A DNA stretch of 64,000 nt, from NCBI GenBank assembly GCA_015179025.1, contig WHUX01000004.1, forward strand, positions 372,001 through 436,000. Direction: 5' to 3'. Source of the DNA: Terfezia claveryi (lineage: Eukaryota; Ascomycota; Pezizomycetes; Pezizales; Pezizaceae). Positions 35,715 to 49,300 of the stretch are shown piece by piece. The notes below the pieces were generated by a model, which ran no database searches, was not told where the DNA came from, and saw only the letters and a list, made by a program, of their open reading frames with translations. Positions within the stretch are counted from its first letter, which is position 1; the number at the start of each line of letters is the position of its first letter. The translations under genes were made by a program, and so were the position numbers.

Positions 35715-37751
35715 CTGAAATTCTAAATTCTGGCAGTAACGTGACGCTATTGCTTAGAGCACAGATTCATAAGCCAAAGCGTAAGAAAAGTGGAAAGGAT
35801 AGATTCAATATATATTATATATAGGGATCGTAAACATATGTCCGTAGTTCTTTTCCCTTTTATGCCAACTAAGGATAACCATTTCTGAAATGGCCAGACT
35901 ACTTAATAATTACGTGCCAGAAGTTTATGTAGCCATCGATTTTGGTGAATCCATCACGTATGTCTGATGCATGAGCTTAGCATGCAGCCAAGGCACTACA
36001 TAGATTTTTCACAAATATGCACGCATAAAATATCTAATTTAATTTTGCTATATGCTCTCTAGGTTTTCGTACGGAGTACATACATACATACATACCTAGC
36101 CACTTCACCTATGTCTCCACAGACGGCCGGAAAAATTATTCAAGTAAAGCCATTTCAAGACGTCACAGGGAAGGCCATTTTGTGCTTCATTTTGATTTTT
36201 CCTTCGAGATGCAATATCAGGTATCTCCGACTAACCAGACTAATCTCCAACATAGTATTTACAATAGATTCCTTTAGACACGGTCCAGCACCCTCAATGA
36301 CGCCATTTATAACCGTTGATACCAGTTTGTGACATTTCTTGAAGGGCTACTGTGTCTATGACAGTTAGGTGATTGTAATCCTACTATTACTTGGTGAGGA
36401 GAATGGTGGAGTCAGCTGAGCGAAGACAGACACTGGCGTTCCGAGGACTAATCGTGTCTAATACACTTCGGCATGGAACTATCCACTGCTCCCATAGCCG
36501 TTAATATTTTTGTAGCGCGCAACTCCCCCCAGAGACAACAAACTGGTTAGTACGAGGCTATGTCTCCCAATCATTCCCATATACTAGTCTGGTTGCCCAT
36601 AAACTCATTGCCGGTCATGCATAGGCATACGGTAAATCGTTTCATTAAACAACAACCTAGACTGGCCATAGCCGTGAGCTGCATGCCACTCATGTATGTA
36701 AAAATACAAAAAGGATTTAAAGGAAAAAAAAAACCTAGACTGGTTGCCAGCTACACGACCGTTAGTCGTCGAACCTCCTGGAGACACAGGGGTCGTTAGT
36801 CTGGCTTGAGGGGTCGTGCCTAACCAGACTAGGTCGTGCCAACCAGACTAGTCGTCGAGCTCCGGATATGCCTACTTAAGTAGTTTAGCGTAGGGAAGAA
36901 ATTGCAAGAGTGCTGTATGCTTGGCTGCGTGAGGCTCCGTGCTATAAAAAATCTGCACCGCAATAGAGGGGTAAGGAGGGGTAAGGCTGGAGTGGTGTTT
37001 TCTTTTTCTTTCCTCTTTGTAGACTCGGCGCCACTGATAAGAAGCGAATATAATCGGTGAATTAGAGTGAGGTTCCTTTTCAACAGTTATCCCAGTCTCG
37101 CCCCCAATTCTTGATGATTTTTTAATAGTCTGTTGGTACATATTTTAAGCCAACACCGCAGTACCCATTTGCATTAGGAATCAGTATTAGAAAAGAGTAG
37201 CATTGCTTATTGAATTGTAGATCCCTTGTTTCAATTAAAAGTTAGTCCGGTTTGCTTGAAGCAATTGATGTGTGAATCCGTTGGTCGAAATGAGTCGTTA
37301 ATAATATTGAGGAGTAGAGCAAGGTGTGGCCGAAAAAAAATAACTTTTTATTTCGCCGCTATCGGATGAAGCAACAAACGCACTTTGTTCAAAATCAGTC
37401 ACACACAATTCCCACTAGCACGAGTAAGCAAATTGAGAACCCTAACCCGACATTCATCCGACTTGCCCTTCCTTGAAGTATAAGAACATCACCTACCCCA
37501 CCCCCTCTTCCAAACCTCGTTGTCAGTAAGTTGTCTTTCTTCAGTCCTTATCCTTATAGTCTTCCACGCACCACTCGTCCATACTTAAACCTGTTACTTC
37601 CCTGTTCTTCCTATTCTTCTGCTCTCCGCTTCTTCACCACAACCACTTGTCACAGATACTGACCTCTTCTCGCAGTACCTAGCAAGATTTACGCTTATCT
37701 GACGCACCTTTCACATTAAATTCATCTCTTCATCGATCAATCACAATAAAA
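35715..37751. other. Intergenic, 2.0 kb, with dispersed-motif cluster and the eEF1A promoter/leader
   Basis: No gene seen. The stretch holds TACGGAGTA (36070-36078) next to a short (CATA)n run, and the densest group of AGTCTGGTT motif copies in the window (36233-36241, 36586-36594, 36822-36830, 36841-36849, plus diverged ones near 36656, 36735 and 36797). From about 37480 to 37700 the sequence is strongly pyrimidine-rich (CCTGTTCTTCCTATTCTTCT), as expected for a highly expressed gene's promoter and leader; a leader intron is possible there (GTCAGTAAG near 37521). Confidence 0.5.
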
Positions 37752-39475
<1,724 letters not shown>

Positions 39476-40028
39476 ATGGTGTGATATTGGGGTTTTATAG
39501 ATAGGGTCTATCTAGGGTCTTGTCTGTTTTGTCTTTTTGTCACGATTTGTCTTTCTTATGGAAAAAAGCTCTTGGGTTATGGTTTGGTCACGTTGGGGTA
39601 CTCATTCCCTCTTTTCTTTGTTTCCGATGGTTTCATGAGAGATGAATAAATTTCCTTAATTTTCTGGGTACTTTTCTGGGTATAGTCTACATACAATGCA
39701 TCTTGATTGCCTGGAATTATACCGCTCCCCTTGTCCCAACTGTGATGCATAATATATGGAGGTCATTACTTACTTTAAACATGTTGAGTACCTGGAGTGG
39801 CAGTTGTTGGTAGTCTGGCTTGCACTAGCCCCTGAGTAGGCCCCAGCTGCATCATTAATGGCACCTGGGTTCTCGTCAAACTGTGCCTTACTCGAGACAG
39901 TTCCTCACTATTTACTACCTAGAAGTCTATTTATTTGCTTCGTACTGACAAGTTCCTTCTTACATACAAGCTGATACGACCTGTTATCGACTAACTAGCA
40001 TTCCTCGATTATAACCTAACACGGCTCG
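39476..40028. other. Intergenic, 550 bp
   Basis: 3' UTR of eEF1A and upstream region of the next gene. One diverged motif copy (GTAGTCTGGCTTGC near 39811). Nothing else recognised. Confidence 0.45.
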
Positions 40029-43000
40029 ATGGAAGGATATATGGAAAACAATGAAACGAGAGGTGCGCATATGCCATCTCGGAGGGAAACCCTAGAGTAT
40101 ACTCTCCAAAGTCTTATGTCAATTACGCAGCTAGATATGGACACATCCTTGAAGTTTTGGGAGGTTCAGCGAGAGCAATTCACTCAGCAATGGCTTGTGG
40201 AAGACATGGAATGGAGACTGTGTGTAATCTGGAGGTTAAGGAACTCACTATTCCGAGCTCCTTTACCCAGTGAGGAGGCGCTCTGTTGGGGAATCCGTTT
40301 GGTCAAGGATATCCTAGGAGAGCTGAAACTAATGGGACAGAGGACGGATTTATCTCCTCTGAATGAAAAGGTGGTTGATATTATGGAAGAAATTATCCGA
40401 GCAGCTCTTCACAGCACACTAGGAGCTCAAGTCCCCCGGAAGGTGATATTGACTGCGTGTGATGTTGGGGAAATGATTGTTTTCCAAATACAAAATAGTG
40501 GATTAAAGGGCAGGGCGATAGACGTCGTGAGAATGTTTGGTGAGTTGTCTAAGTTGAATTCTCGAAGGGTTGCTTACGTATATATGTGCTTGGTAGGCCA
40601 CAGGCCAATAGTAGACGTTATGATTTCTCAATATTTCTCGACCAAAGATTCCCAGAACAATACAACTTATCCTTCCCTTATAGGTAGCCTTGAGGCTATT
40701 CATGGCTTCAGTTTGGAAGAAGATCTCAAATCTCCCATGATTCCCATCAACAGTGCCACTCTGATAGCCGGACTGGGGCATGGTCGGCCTCCGAAAGTTG
40801 TTGAAGCCGCTATACGATTGCTCTTCATTGGATGGGTCAACGGATACCGAGAGCTACCGGGCTTAACTGATACTTCACAAGTGGAAGATCTTATACAGGA
40901 ATTGGAATCTTACAAGGTTTTCTTGGCATATCCACAAATAGGAGTTAGGGTTGCACTGATATTCATATATAACGAGATGTATCTTAAGGACCTAGGACGA
41001 GGTAAGAAATACTTTTCACCTCAACGCTTTAACGCATGTGTTTGTTGAATTGATGATTGAAAGCTGAATTTGCCCTCCCATGTAGGATTTAAACCCTCCA
41101 CAAATTTCAGGACGATTCAGCTGCTGAAGGCCTACGTTTGTTATAACGAGGTCACACAGTCAGATTATGTATCTTCTAGACCAACTCGTGATATTAGGTG
41201 CATTTTACACAATGCGTCGTGGACTCTTCCATGGCTGTGGGGCCAAAGGGAGATTGATGAAGAATTCGTCATGGCGGTTGTAAGGACAAAACATCTCTTA
41301 GAATTGCTAGAACTTCTGGGGATGTTAATAAACCAAAACAGACTGTTGCATGGATATTGGACTCCTCCAAGGATGTGAATGCTGAGAGTACGGAGATTCC
41401 GGATGGACACCCAGTCCAGGCGTTCATCAAACAGTATAGCAGATCTCTCATTGAAATATTGATGGCATATTCCCTAGATACCCAAGAAAACGGTTTTTTT
41501 TGCTGATAGAGATAATAGAGCATGTTCAACAACACATTTTACTACGACAGTTATATATTGGAAGGCCAAATCAGGGTCGACGGCAATACAATTAGTCGAC
41601 TCAACAAGCTTCTATGGATGGCATTGTTATTATTTAACAGCATAAAAGACCTTAGCTCCTCTAGTCATGCTATTGCTGAAGTTGTAAAGTGTTTTCTGAT
41701 GTCGGTGGATCAAGAATGGATAGATGCCACATGTAAGTTGTTGTCGCGCTCGAGTATGGTTACCCTGAAATACTGATATTTTCTTAGGCTGGCGGGTCGC
41801 GGTGATAACCTTTTCGAAAACATCTCAAAAGGTCCTTGCGAGAGCTGTTCAGGAAGCGGGTATAGCTGAGAAACTGATACTATGTGCTATACCCCTCTCT
41901 ACTATTGAGAACGGCTTCGTCCAAAAACACAGAGCAGCTGACTTCACTTTTTCCACCAGCCCAACAGATAATACTTAGAGAATTGGAGTCCATACTAAAC
42001 TACTATCCGAGTGACAATACAACCCTTTCTAAGGAACAAGAAATTTCATCTCACTTGGATACATTAATTGCTTTAGCTCATTTCACAGCCTACATTATTG
42101 CTAGTCATGACGGGCTTCGCTTATCCTTTAGCAGACAATCCCATTTCAATTCATCATTAGTGAACTACATAATACGAGAGGCACAAGACTCATTGTCTCA
42201 ATTATGTCAGCCAGAGCTTCTATGGAAACATGCTACCAGCGTGGGTGTCATTACCGAGCTGGTAGTGCAAACAAGGAGAAGCCTATCAAGTCAGGACGAC
42301 GGGGCTCATAAACTTTCCAAGCAAAGTCAAGGTAAAGCCGAGCAAGTGGTATTTCACATCGTAAACCGCCTACTCAGGGGAGATCTGGAAGTACAGTATA
42401 TACTAGGTATGTATTCTGTACGGGAACCTCCGTTTCGCAAGCTGCTAGCTTACATTACCATATGGTAGCACCACTCTGCGGTCTTTTAGGAGGTCTGCAA
42501 GAGGCCACAAGCTTTCCAACCAAAAATATAATCTATTTTAAGGTCATGCAAGAGTTTCGAGCTTTGTTACTTGAAGAAGTTAGGATACACCATGTAAGAA
42601 GGCTCCGACTGTGCTCAAGCTAAGGAAATCGAATAGGATGCACACAAGTGGTGTACACTGTTACCCGTCATAGTCCGCACCGTTGAGAAAATTATCAAGA
42701 GCCTAGAACCAATATCAAGTAATGATTTTGTCATGAGTTATGGTTTGACTGTTTTATCGTCAATACTAATTAATCTCAGTAGGAACTCAACTTATTGACA
42801 ATCCGTGGAACGGGAAACTAGTCCATAAGTGCTTGATGATGATTTTAGAGCAAAAAATAATGTGTATGCACTCTGTTGAAAGGTTATCCAGGAAAGATGC
42901 TTATGGCCCAGTTTGTTACACGAGGATTGATGTTGACCTCTTGAAGCTTGTGTTCTTGGTATATATCCTTATCCTTATATTTAATATTTAAGACAGCCTG

Positions 43001-43287
43001 CTGAATGAGGATTACAGTTGACCTCACAGAATCCAAGCTGGAAAGAAGATATATTCCCGAATGAAGAAACGGCATCCAAGACCTCTCTGGACCCGAAAAT
43101 CCTGTCTCAGAAGTACAGAAGCCGCAGGCTATTCCCTCCAGTGAAGGTGGCTGACCTAACTCGGGTTGCTGGGTTATATTTGGAGCGGAGCAAGGCTCTC
43201 GGCCACAATAGCGTACAAGAGGTGACGAACAGCGCACTGCTGGTCAATGTAATAGGATTGGTACCAATGAGATCACCGAGAACTTGA
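40029..43287 (+). CDS. Uncharacterised 891-aa helical protein, ten exons
   Basis: I do not recognise this protein. Exons: 40029-41001, 41086-41279, 41342-41433, 41521-41732, 41788-41918, 41968-42406, 42490-42593, 42637-42718, 42780-42958 and 43018-43287. All ten keep one frame without a stop, which argues for a functional gene. Two introns are less sure: intron 3 (41434-41520, donor GTATAG, ending in T8GCTGAT...AGAG) and intron 5 (41919-41967, donor GTCCAA). The product is leucine-rich and helical throughout, without membrane segments, signal peptide, zinc sites or catalytic motifs, and could be an alpha-solenoid. Typical stretches are ERLLFIGWVNG-like helices (RLLFIGWVNGYRELPG), LLFNSIKDLSSSSHAIAEVV, and the C-terminal QKYRSRRLFPPVKVADLTRV. 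Exon 1 alone has 324 codons. Neighbours give no hint of role. Confidence 0.7.
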
Positions 43288-44437
43288 GGTACAATGAGAG
43301 CCGCTAATAAGCTTAGATCCCAGGGGCGAATGCCACCTACCAGACATGGAAGACAAAGGTCCAGCGTGTAAAGGAGCCATCAGAAGCTTCTGGGGTAGAT
43401 AATGAGCCGTATTACAGGATCCATAGGTACACCCTTGGGTTTCAAGCAAGGTGACATGATGATCGAATCGTCACTAACTGGTCAATCGATTAGGCCAGTC
43501 GCGGGAGCTTGCTACTCTTTGGTTCCCGTTTGATTTATTTTTTAACGCTACGATGTCTATAAGATGAGGCTATCTAGTAGTCTTCACCGCAGCCCAGTGG
43601 GGGTATAGGTTATTGGATATAAAAGCTGTAGATTTATATCGGCTATTAAAGAACCAATCAGTACCTTTTAAACTTCCTTTTGCTGCTAAGCCTCATTGTG
43701 CAGATCACGTGCACCTAACCCAATTAGCGACCGCTAGCCAATTGCCCTAATCTACACAGTTCAAATTACTTCACACTACGCTGCTTCATTCCCACGGCTG
43801 GTCCGCCGAGCTCTGCATATCCAACCATATCCCATTAAAGTCGACTCAATAACTTAGAACATTTAAACCGTGGTCGTAGCCCTTGTACCCCATAGGGCGA
43901 CGTACCTCCACAGCAGAGCATCCCCACTGGATGCAGATGCACACACCATCCCCACGGCTGTTCCCCCCCTGGTCGTATTTCGACTGTGCAGTACGACGTG
44001 GCTACTGCCATGAGGATCCGCACAATTGGAGCTCTCCGTCGAATCCGCAGCTTGGGCTATTTTCGACCTCCCGGGGTATGTAATCCGGCCTTGAAGGATT
44101 CCTACGTCTTGTCACCACCACCGGAATTATTCTGAGTTGGCATCGAGCTCATTCACATCAGATCGCGCACGTTTTGGGGTTCCACAATTGGGATTCACTA
44201 TAGAGGATACGAATAACAGCCGCCAGTCTGTGCGTTTTGTAAACATTTTGGATTGACACGACCACCTCAGTATAAGACAGCTACCATACCCGAACAACCT
44301 TGAACTCACTCCCGCCAAGTCAATTCGCGCATACAGCCATATCAGGGAATACTGCTTTGCCCCAGAGAAGTCGACCCTGGTCGCCCCTGGCCTACACCCA
44401 TACGTTCAGACGCCAGTATCAAGCATCTGGTGGTAAT
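43288..44437. other. Intergenic, 1.15 kb
   Basis: No gene supported. The frame of the following gene is open upstream to 44300 but has no ATG before 44438. A GATCACGTGCACC sequence lies near 43704. Confidence 0.45.
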
Positions 44438-46379
44438 ATGATTGCCCCACGCCCCGTGGTGCCCATAACTAGCTCCAGCCCAGCATTTCAACATACGAGG
44501 GTCATGTCAACACTGCTCCGGAGGTTTCTTTACCGTGAATCTGTGGCGGGGCCTGGCAGAGAAGAGCATATCATGTGGCCGCCATTGTCGATGCCACAAG
44601 GCCTAGGGAATAGAATGGAGAAGAGGTCGACATTAGGACACAGGTTGTTAAGCCATACAGCTGGACTACTGGTGTTGTATACGTATGCTCTGGTTATACT
44701 GGTTAATGGGGGTTGGAAGTTAGGATTAAGCCGGGAAGAAAAGGAAAGGCAAGGAAAACTCGCAGCCAGTAAGTACATCTGGATATTCCACGTATGTGAC
44801 TTCAGATTGGGTAGTTTAGGTAGCCTGAGGCTAACGTAGTTGAGGTAGACAGAGCGTCGTTGTGGGCTTTGGATAGAGAGCCGTATAGAGGCGTGAATCA
44901 CCGGTTTTATACAGATAAAGAGACTGATCATCGAACACATTATTGCGAATCCGGGAACACCTCCCGGGACTCTGAATTGTTCATACTGGTATGTGATACT
45001 CGAACCCTTATTTGATTCAAGACTAATCATTTGCCAATGTAGCTGCATGGCTTCCCAGATGTATGTTGATTTCGACCAGCCAGATATAAATCCATTCTGA
45101 CAGTATACAGTCATACTACTCCTATCGCCATCAATTGAGCTCCACCAGCCTAAAATATGCCCACCTAATCGTCCCTGATCTACCGGGATTAGGTGGAAGT
45201 GACTCTCTTCCTAATTATAGTCCTGCCCATGTGCTCAGCACAGTTGCTCGTTTCATTCTTGCTATGAAAAGCAAGAAAAATCATGACCGGTGCATCATTG
45301 TAGGGCACGATTGGGGTGCAGTCATTACTTGTCGACTAGCTAGTGAATGTCCTAAAGGAACATTCTCTCGGGCGATAATTATTAATGGACTTCACGTAAA
45401 CCCTTCTATTCCTAGAAGTGGGTAGAGCAGTTCTGACTGACGATTTGTATAGCCAACAGTTTTCAGGAACAATTTCACTCACAATCTTACCTCTTTCACC
45501 CGCACCGCCAAATCCACCGTTTTCCTCCACCATCCTTTACACGTCCTCTTCTCCCCTTCTCGTGCGAAGAGGGACTTGGCTCGCTTGACTAAATCCTGGA
45601 CGAAGAACATCACCCCAATACTCAATCAAGCCCGAAACAGTCACTATATATTCCCGTTCAGATTTCCCTGGATGCCACTTGCGCGGAGACTACCCATAAT
45701 GGGAGATTACTACGTGCTCCGCCAAGTCAGCAAGATGGCGAAATGTCACGATGAGGCGAGTTATCTTGCCAATTCGTTGGGGCCAGGGATGCCAGAGTGT
45801 GCTGGTGCCGCTGAGACGGGATTTGGCTATGGTGAATCGGTTAAGACGAGAAAGGGACAGGAGCTCGATGAAATGATCTCATATTATCGAGATGGGCTAA
45901 GCTTCGACCCATGGGAGGAGAAGGATAAGCCGGAAGGTCTGAGAAGGACCCCAGGGCCGCATGAACAGTTGATCAAAGAACGGGATGCAGCTACTGGGCA
46001 GGGCCTGGGAGAAGGGAGGTTTAAATGCCCTGCGATTGTAATTTGGGGAAGTAAGGACACGTTTTATGCGCCGGAGTTGGTGCATCATGGGTGGGGGAAG
46101 ATGTTTTGCTATGATAATGAGATGGGAGGCAGTGCAACGGTTATGTTGTGCAGAAGTGGGCATTGGGCGCATGTGGAGAGTAGAGGGAGGATGGTAGTCA
46201 ATGGGGTATTGGAGTGGTGTGTGGAGGAAGGGGAGAATATTGGGATGCGGCGAAGTGAGGAAGAGGGCGAGGAGGAACGGAAAGACAATCTAGAGGAGCA
46301 CGTCGAGGGGGTGAGGGAGCTGATGAGGCTGGTGCCGGTATGGTATGGGGGTGGGGAGACTATGGTGAATTGTTATTAA
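44438..46379 (+). CDS. Membrane-anchored alpha/beta hydrolase, epoxide-hydrolase-like
   Basis: Five exons: 44438-44768, 44840-44988, 45043-45060, 45111-45395 and 45453-46379; 569 aa. Exon 3 is only 18 nt and encodes exactly LHGFPD, the oxyanion-hole motif. The nucleophile elbow is GHDWGA, with Asp as nucleophile as in soluble epoxide hydrolases and haloacetate dehalogenases; the later acid is probably in WGSKDTF and the catalytic His in SGHWAH. A hydrophobic segment near residues 70-90 (TAGLLVLYTYALVILV) likely anchors it to a membrane. Expected reaction: hydrolysis of an epoxide to a diol, substrate unknown. A second ATG at 44504 (MSTLLRRFLYRES) is an equally good start. The C-terminal 60 residues are Glu/Arg-rich, beyond the fold. 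Confidence 0.82.
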
Positions 46380-49300
46380 GTTGTCATGAGTGATGTCTAT
46401 GGGTCAGGCGCTTACGGTTTGGGAGGAGTTTTGATTTGATATTGATTTTATATGACGCGCTGGCTACCGAAATGACGAGGTTGGGTAGGTGGAGTTTTGC
46501 TAACACCTTCTGTGTGATAATTGTGGTTGTCTTTGTTTTAACTTCCTGCTTGCAATTATGTCTTCTTTGCGGTTTATTCTTCTTCCTTGTGTCTTCATCC
46601 ATAAGAAGTGGGAGCGGAATACAATCTTGGTGGTCATCTTTGGACTGGATAAGTGCTTGTTGCATTCCAGTTATATCTAGTTGTGGAAGCATTTTACTTG
46701 TTCTCTGGGTTTCTATGGTATAAATAAAAAGAACCGATGAAACCTGTTACTTATCCTAGCTTCTAGCCAGACCCTTGCATGCTATGCTGAGGTCGGGTAG
46801 TGGGACCCACGGTTACCCTCAAGTCGCCTATTTTGATCAAATTCTTGAAGACCAAAAGCATGAAAACCAAATCATGAAAACCGTAAAAAAAAAAAAAAAT
46901 CTTATGTGATAAATTAAGTGAGTCTTCATAGTGTTTTTACGTCAATCCGTCAACGCGCTTTTCTCGCTAAAGCACATACTAATCATGTACATTTAGAGTC
47001 CTCCACTCACAGTACCTCTAACACCCATAAGAGTCCTAGTAACGATTGGTTGGTGGAGAGATTCCGTGCTAACGGAAATAATAACAACTTTCCTCCTCAG
47101 GTAACAGCTCCACTCCCAGAAGCACCTACATCACAAAAAATCAGTCTGCGGAATGTTGTAACGGGGTATAGGCCGTCGACACAGGGAATGATGGGGGGTA
47201 TTGCCGCTTTCCTGGTATTTCAACCACCTTTCAAACCAGCTACCTGTGGGGAACAGCTATTACCGTTAGCTACTCGACGAGGCTGTCTCTTGCTGATATT
47301 CAAACGGCACAAATTATTGCACCCTCATCTCCGAAGTGCTGGTCGAAGTGCTGGTGAATTTGAATTTCAGTTGCCGTGTGCTCTGAGGTGCGGATACTGA
47401 CGGCGGAGGTTCTGCATATCATGGCAGTGAATGGATAGCAATTAATTGACGTCTAATTTTAAAAGTGAATCCTGTAATGAGACTGCCATGTTTGTCTGAA
47501 GTATAGCACATCAATTAACAATACCGGGTATTCGTTGAGTTCCTAGGTATAACCCGCCCCCAATATCAAGTGGAGAGATACAACGCTAGGGTACCAAGTT
47601 GGAAAGAACAAGAGGCAAGAATAGAAGCATGTATAGAAGACTATACTCAGCCAGACTAGTTTATACTATACCCATGAAACAAAACAATGCACATCTTATT
47701 CATGTTAGGTAGGTGCTAGACCCCAGCCAGCTCAAGGAGCTTAGCCTATCCATAGTAACAATGTGAAAATGAACAAAAGCCCGGTTATGATATGTTACAA
47801 AGAAGGATATCTTCAATGAATTGCACGCTTGAACTACTCGCTCAATTGGAACCCTTCTGGCTTACCTTATTGGGCGCCCATTATATCTGTACCAACAGAC
47901 AGTAGAAATAGGGGCAACTCTGTCCCTTACTGTGAATCTAGTACCTAACCTACTGCAGTGGCTGCCTGCTCTAGAGTGGCTAAGATAAGCGACTTTGGCT
48001 AAGCTCTCCCGTGACGCAGGGATATCCCCACCAAAAGCGTTACAGGTGCCAGACTGGTACTCAAGTTGCATGTTGAATGCAGCTGTTTGAATTTTGGGCT
48101 ACTTGGCTTCTGCATGTCATGAAGAAAGAATACATAGCTAGCATTTTTGTTAGGGGCTGTTTTCGTACATTTCATGCGCGCATTTTGTAAATCATGATCA
48201 ACGCTACTTGTAACCAGACTAAGCTCGGGCCCAGGTTCGCTACTTACATCAAATTATAATTCTCTATAATTATAAAGACCACAACATTATTGCAATCCAG
48301 GTACCGGTAGCTGAGATTTGCCAATCTACACTCATTTGCGTATAGCATGAGAATATATGAAACCCCATACCCTTGCTCATGGTGGCGATGATGCAAGAGT
48401 GTTTCTCAGTCATAGCTGACGGGACCATATCATGAAACAGCTTACTAGACCGAAGTAGAGACCACCAGAAAACCAGGAGCACTATCTCGACCTTATTAAC
48501 TGTCTAGCAAACCGAATTGTACAATGGCCTAGCGGAATCCATTGAGGCTCCGTGTCCTCTACTCGAGACCTTGGAGGAGATAATCTACGGTAGGTATTTT
48601 TATGTTCTTTGTCGTAACTGCGCGTCGAGCACAGTCTCCGAGGACAGCAAACTGTTTACATCTGTATTCCAATATTCACTTCCACCCAACCACATTGCCT
48701 TCTTCATGGCTCAATTCCTTCAGGCCCGGGGTATTGTCGGGCTACGGTACCAGTCCAGCCGTGCAGAATTCGAACAGTGATGAGACACCGCGCCCCCATC
48801 ACATTGAGCTCCAATGTCAACAATGGGGTACTTCTTGATGCCTTTTTCTGGCTGCTTTACCTAAAGGCATGCAGAATGCATGCTGGCTACCTACTGCATG
48901 CTCTCTAGAAGCAGGGAGCCTGAAAGCAGGAAATACAGTGTCTGGCAGAGCAACCGGACAGCTAACCTGAAAAGGTTAACTGCCTGCGCTTGGCTGTACA
49001 CGGTCAAGTCTTTTTCGCAGTACCTCAGTAAATGGCAGCATTTCTTCAGCTCGTATCTACGTTGCATCTACTATTAAAAATATTTCTCCATTTTTCCTCT
49101 ATTTAAACCTTGCGCACACTGTTAGTTATGTGTACAGTACTTGTACATGTCATGAATATTTACGTTTTTCTCTTCATTTGTTCTACCGGTAACTACAGTA
49201 TCGCCATTCAGACTTGCCACGGTCATACTAGCCCACCCAGGTTAGCTGTCCGGTTGCACTGCCTGTCCGGTTGCACTGCCAGACGCTGTACCTCGACAGA

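Noticed and set aside
41491..41520. T8 tract read as a frameshift that would make the 891-aa gene a pseudogene
   Set aside because: Removing 41434-41520 as an intron (donor GTATAG, T-rich tract, GCTGAT branch) restores one frame, and every later exon stays in that frame.
46918..47400. 160-codon open frame on the plus strand
   Set aside because: It begins with GTG and has no ATG near its start; composition is unlike the real genes here.
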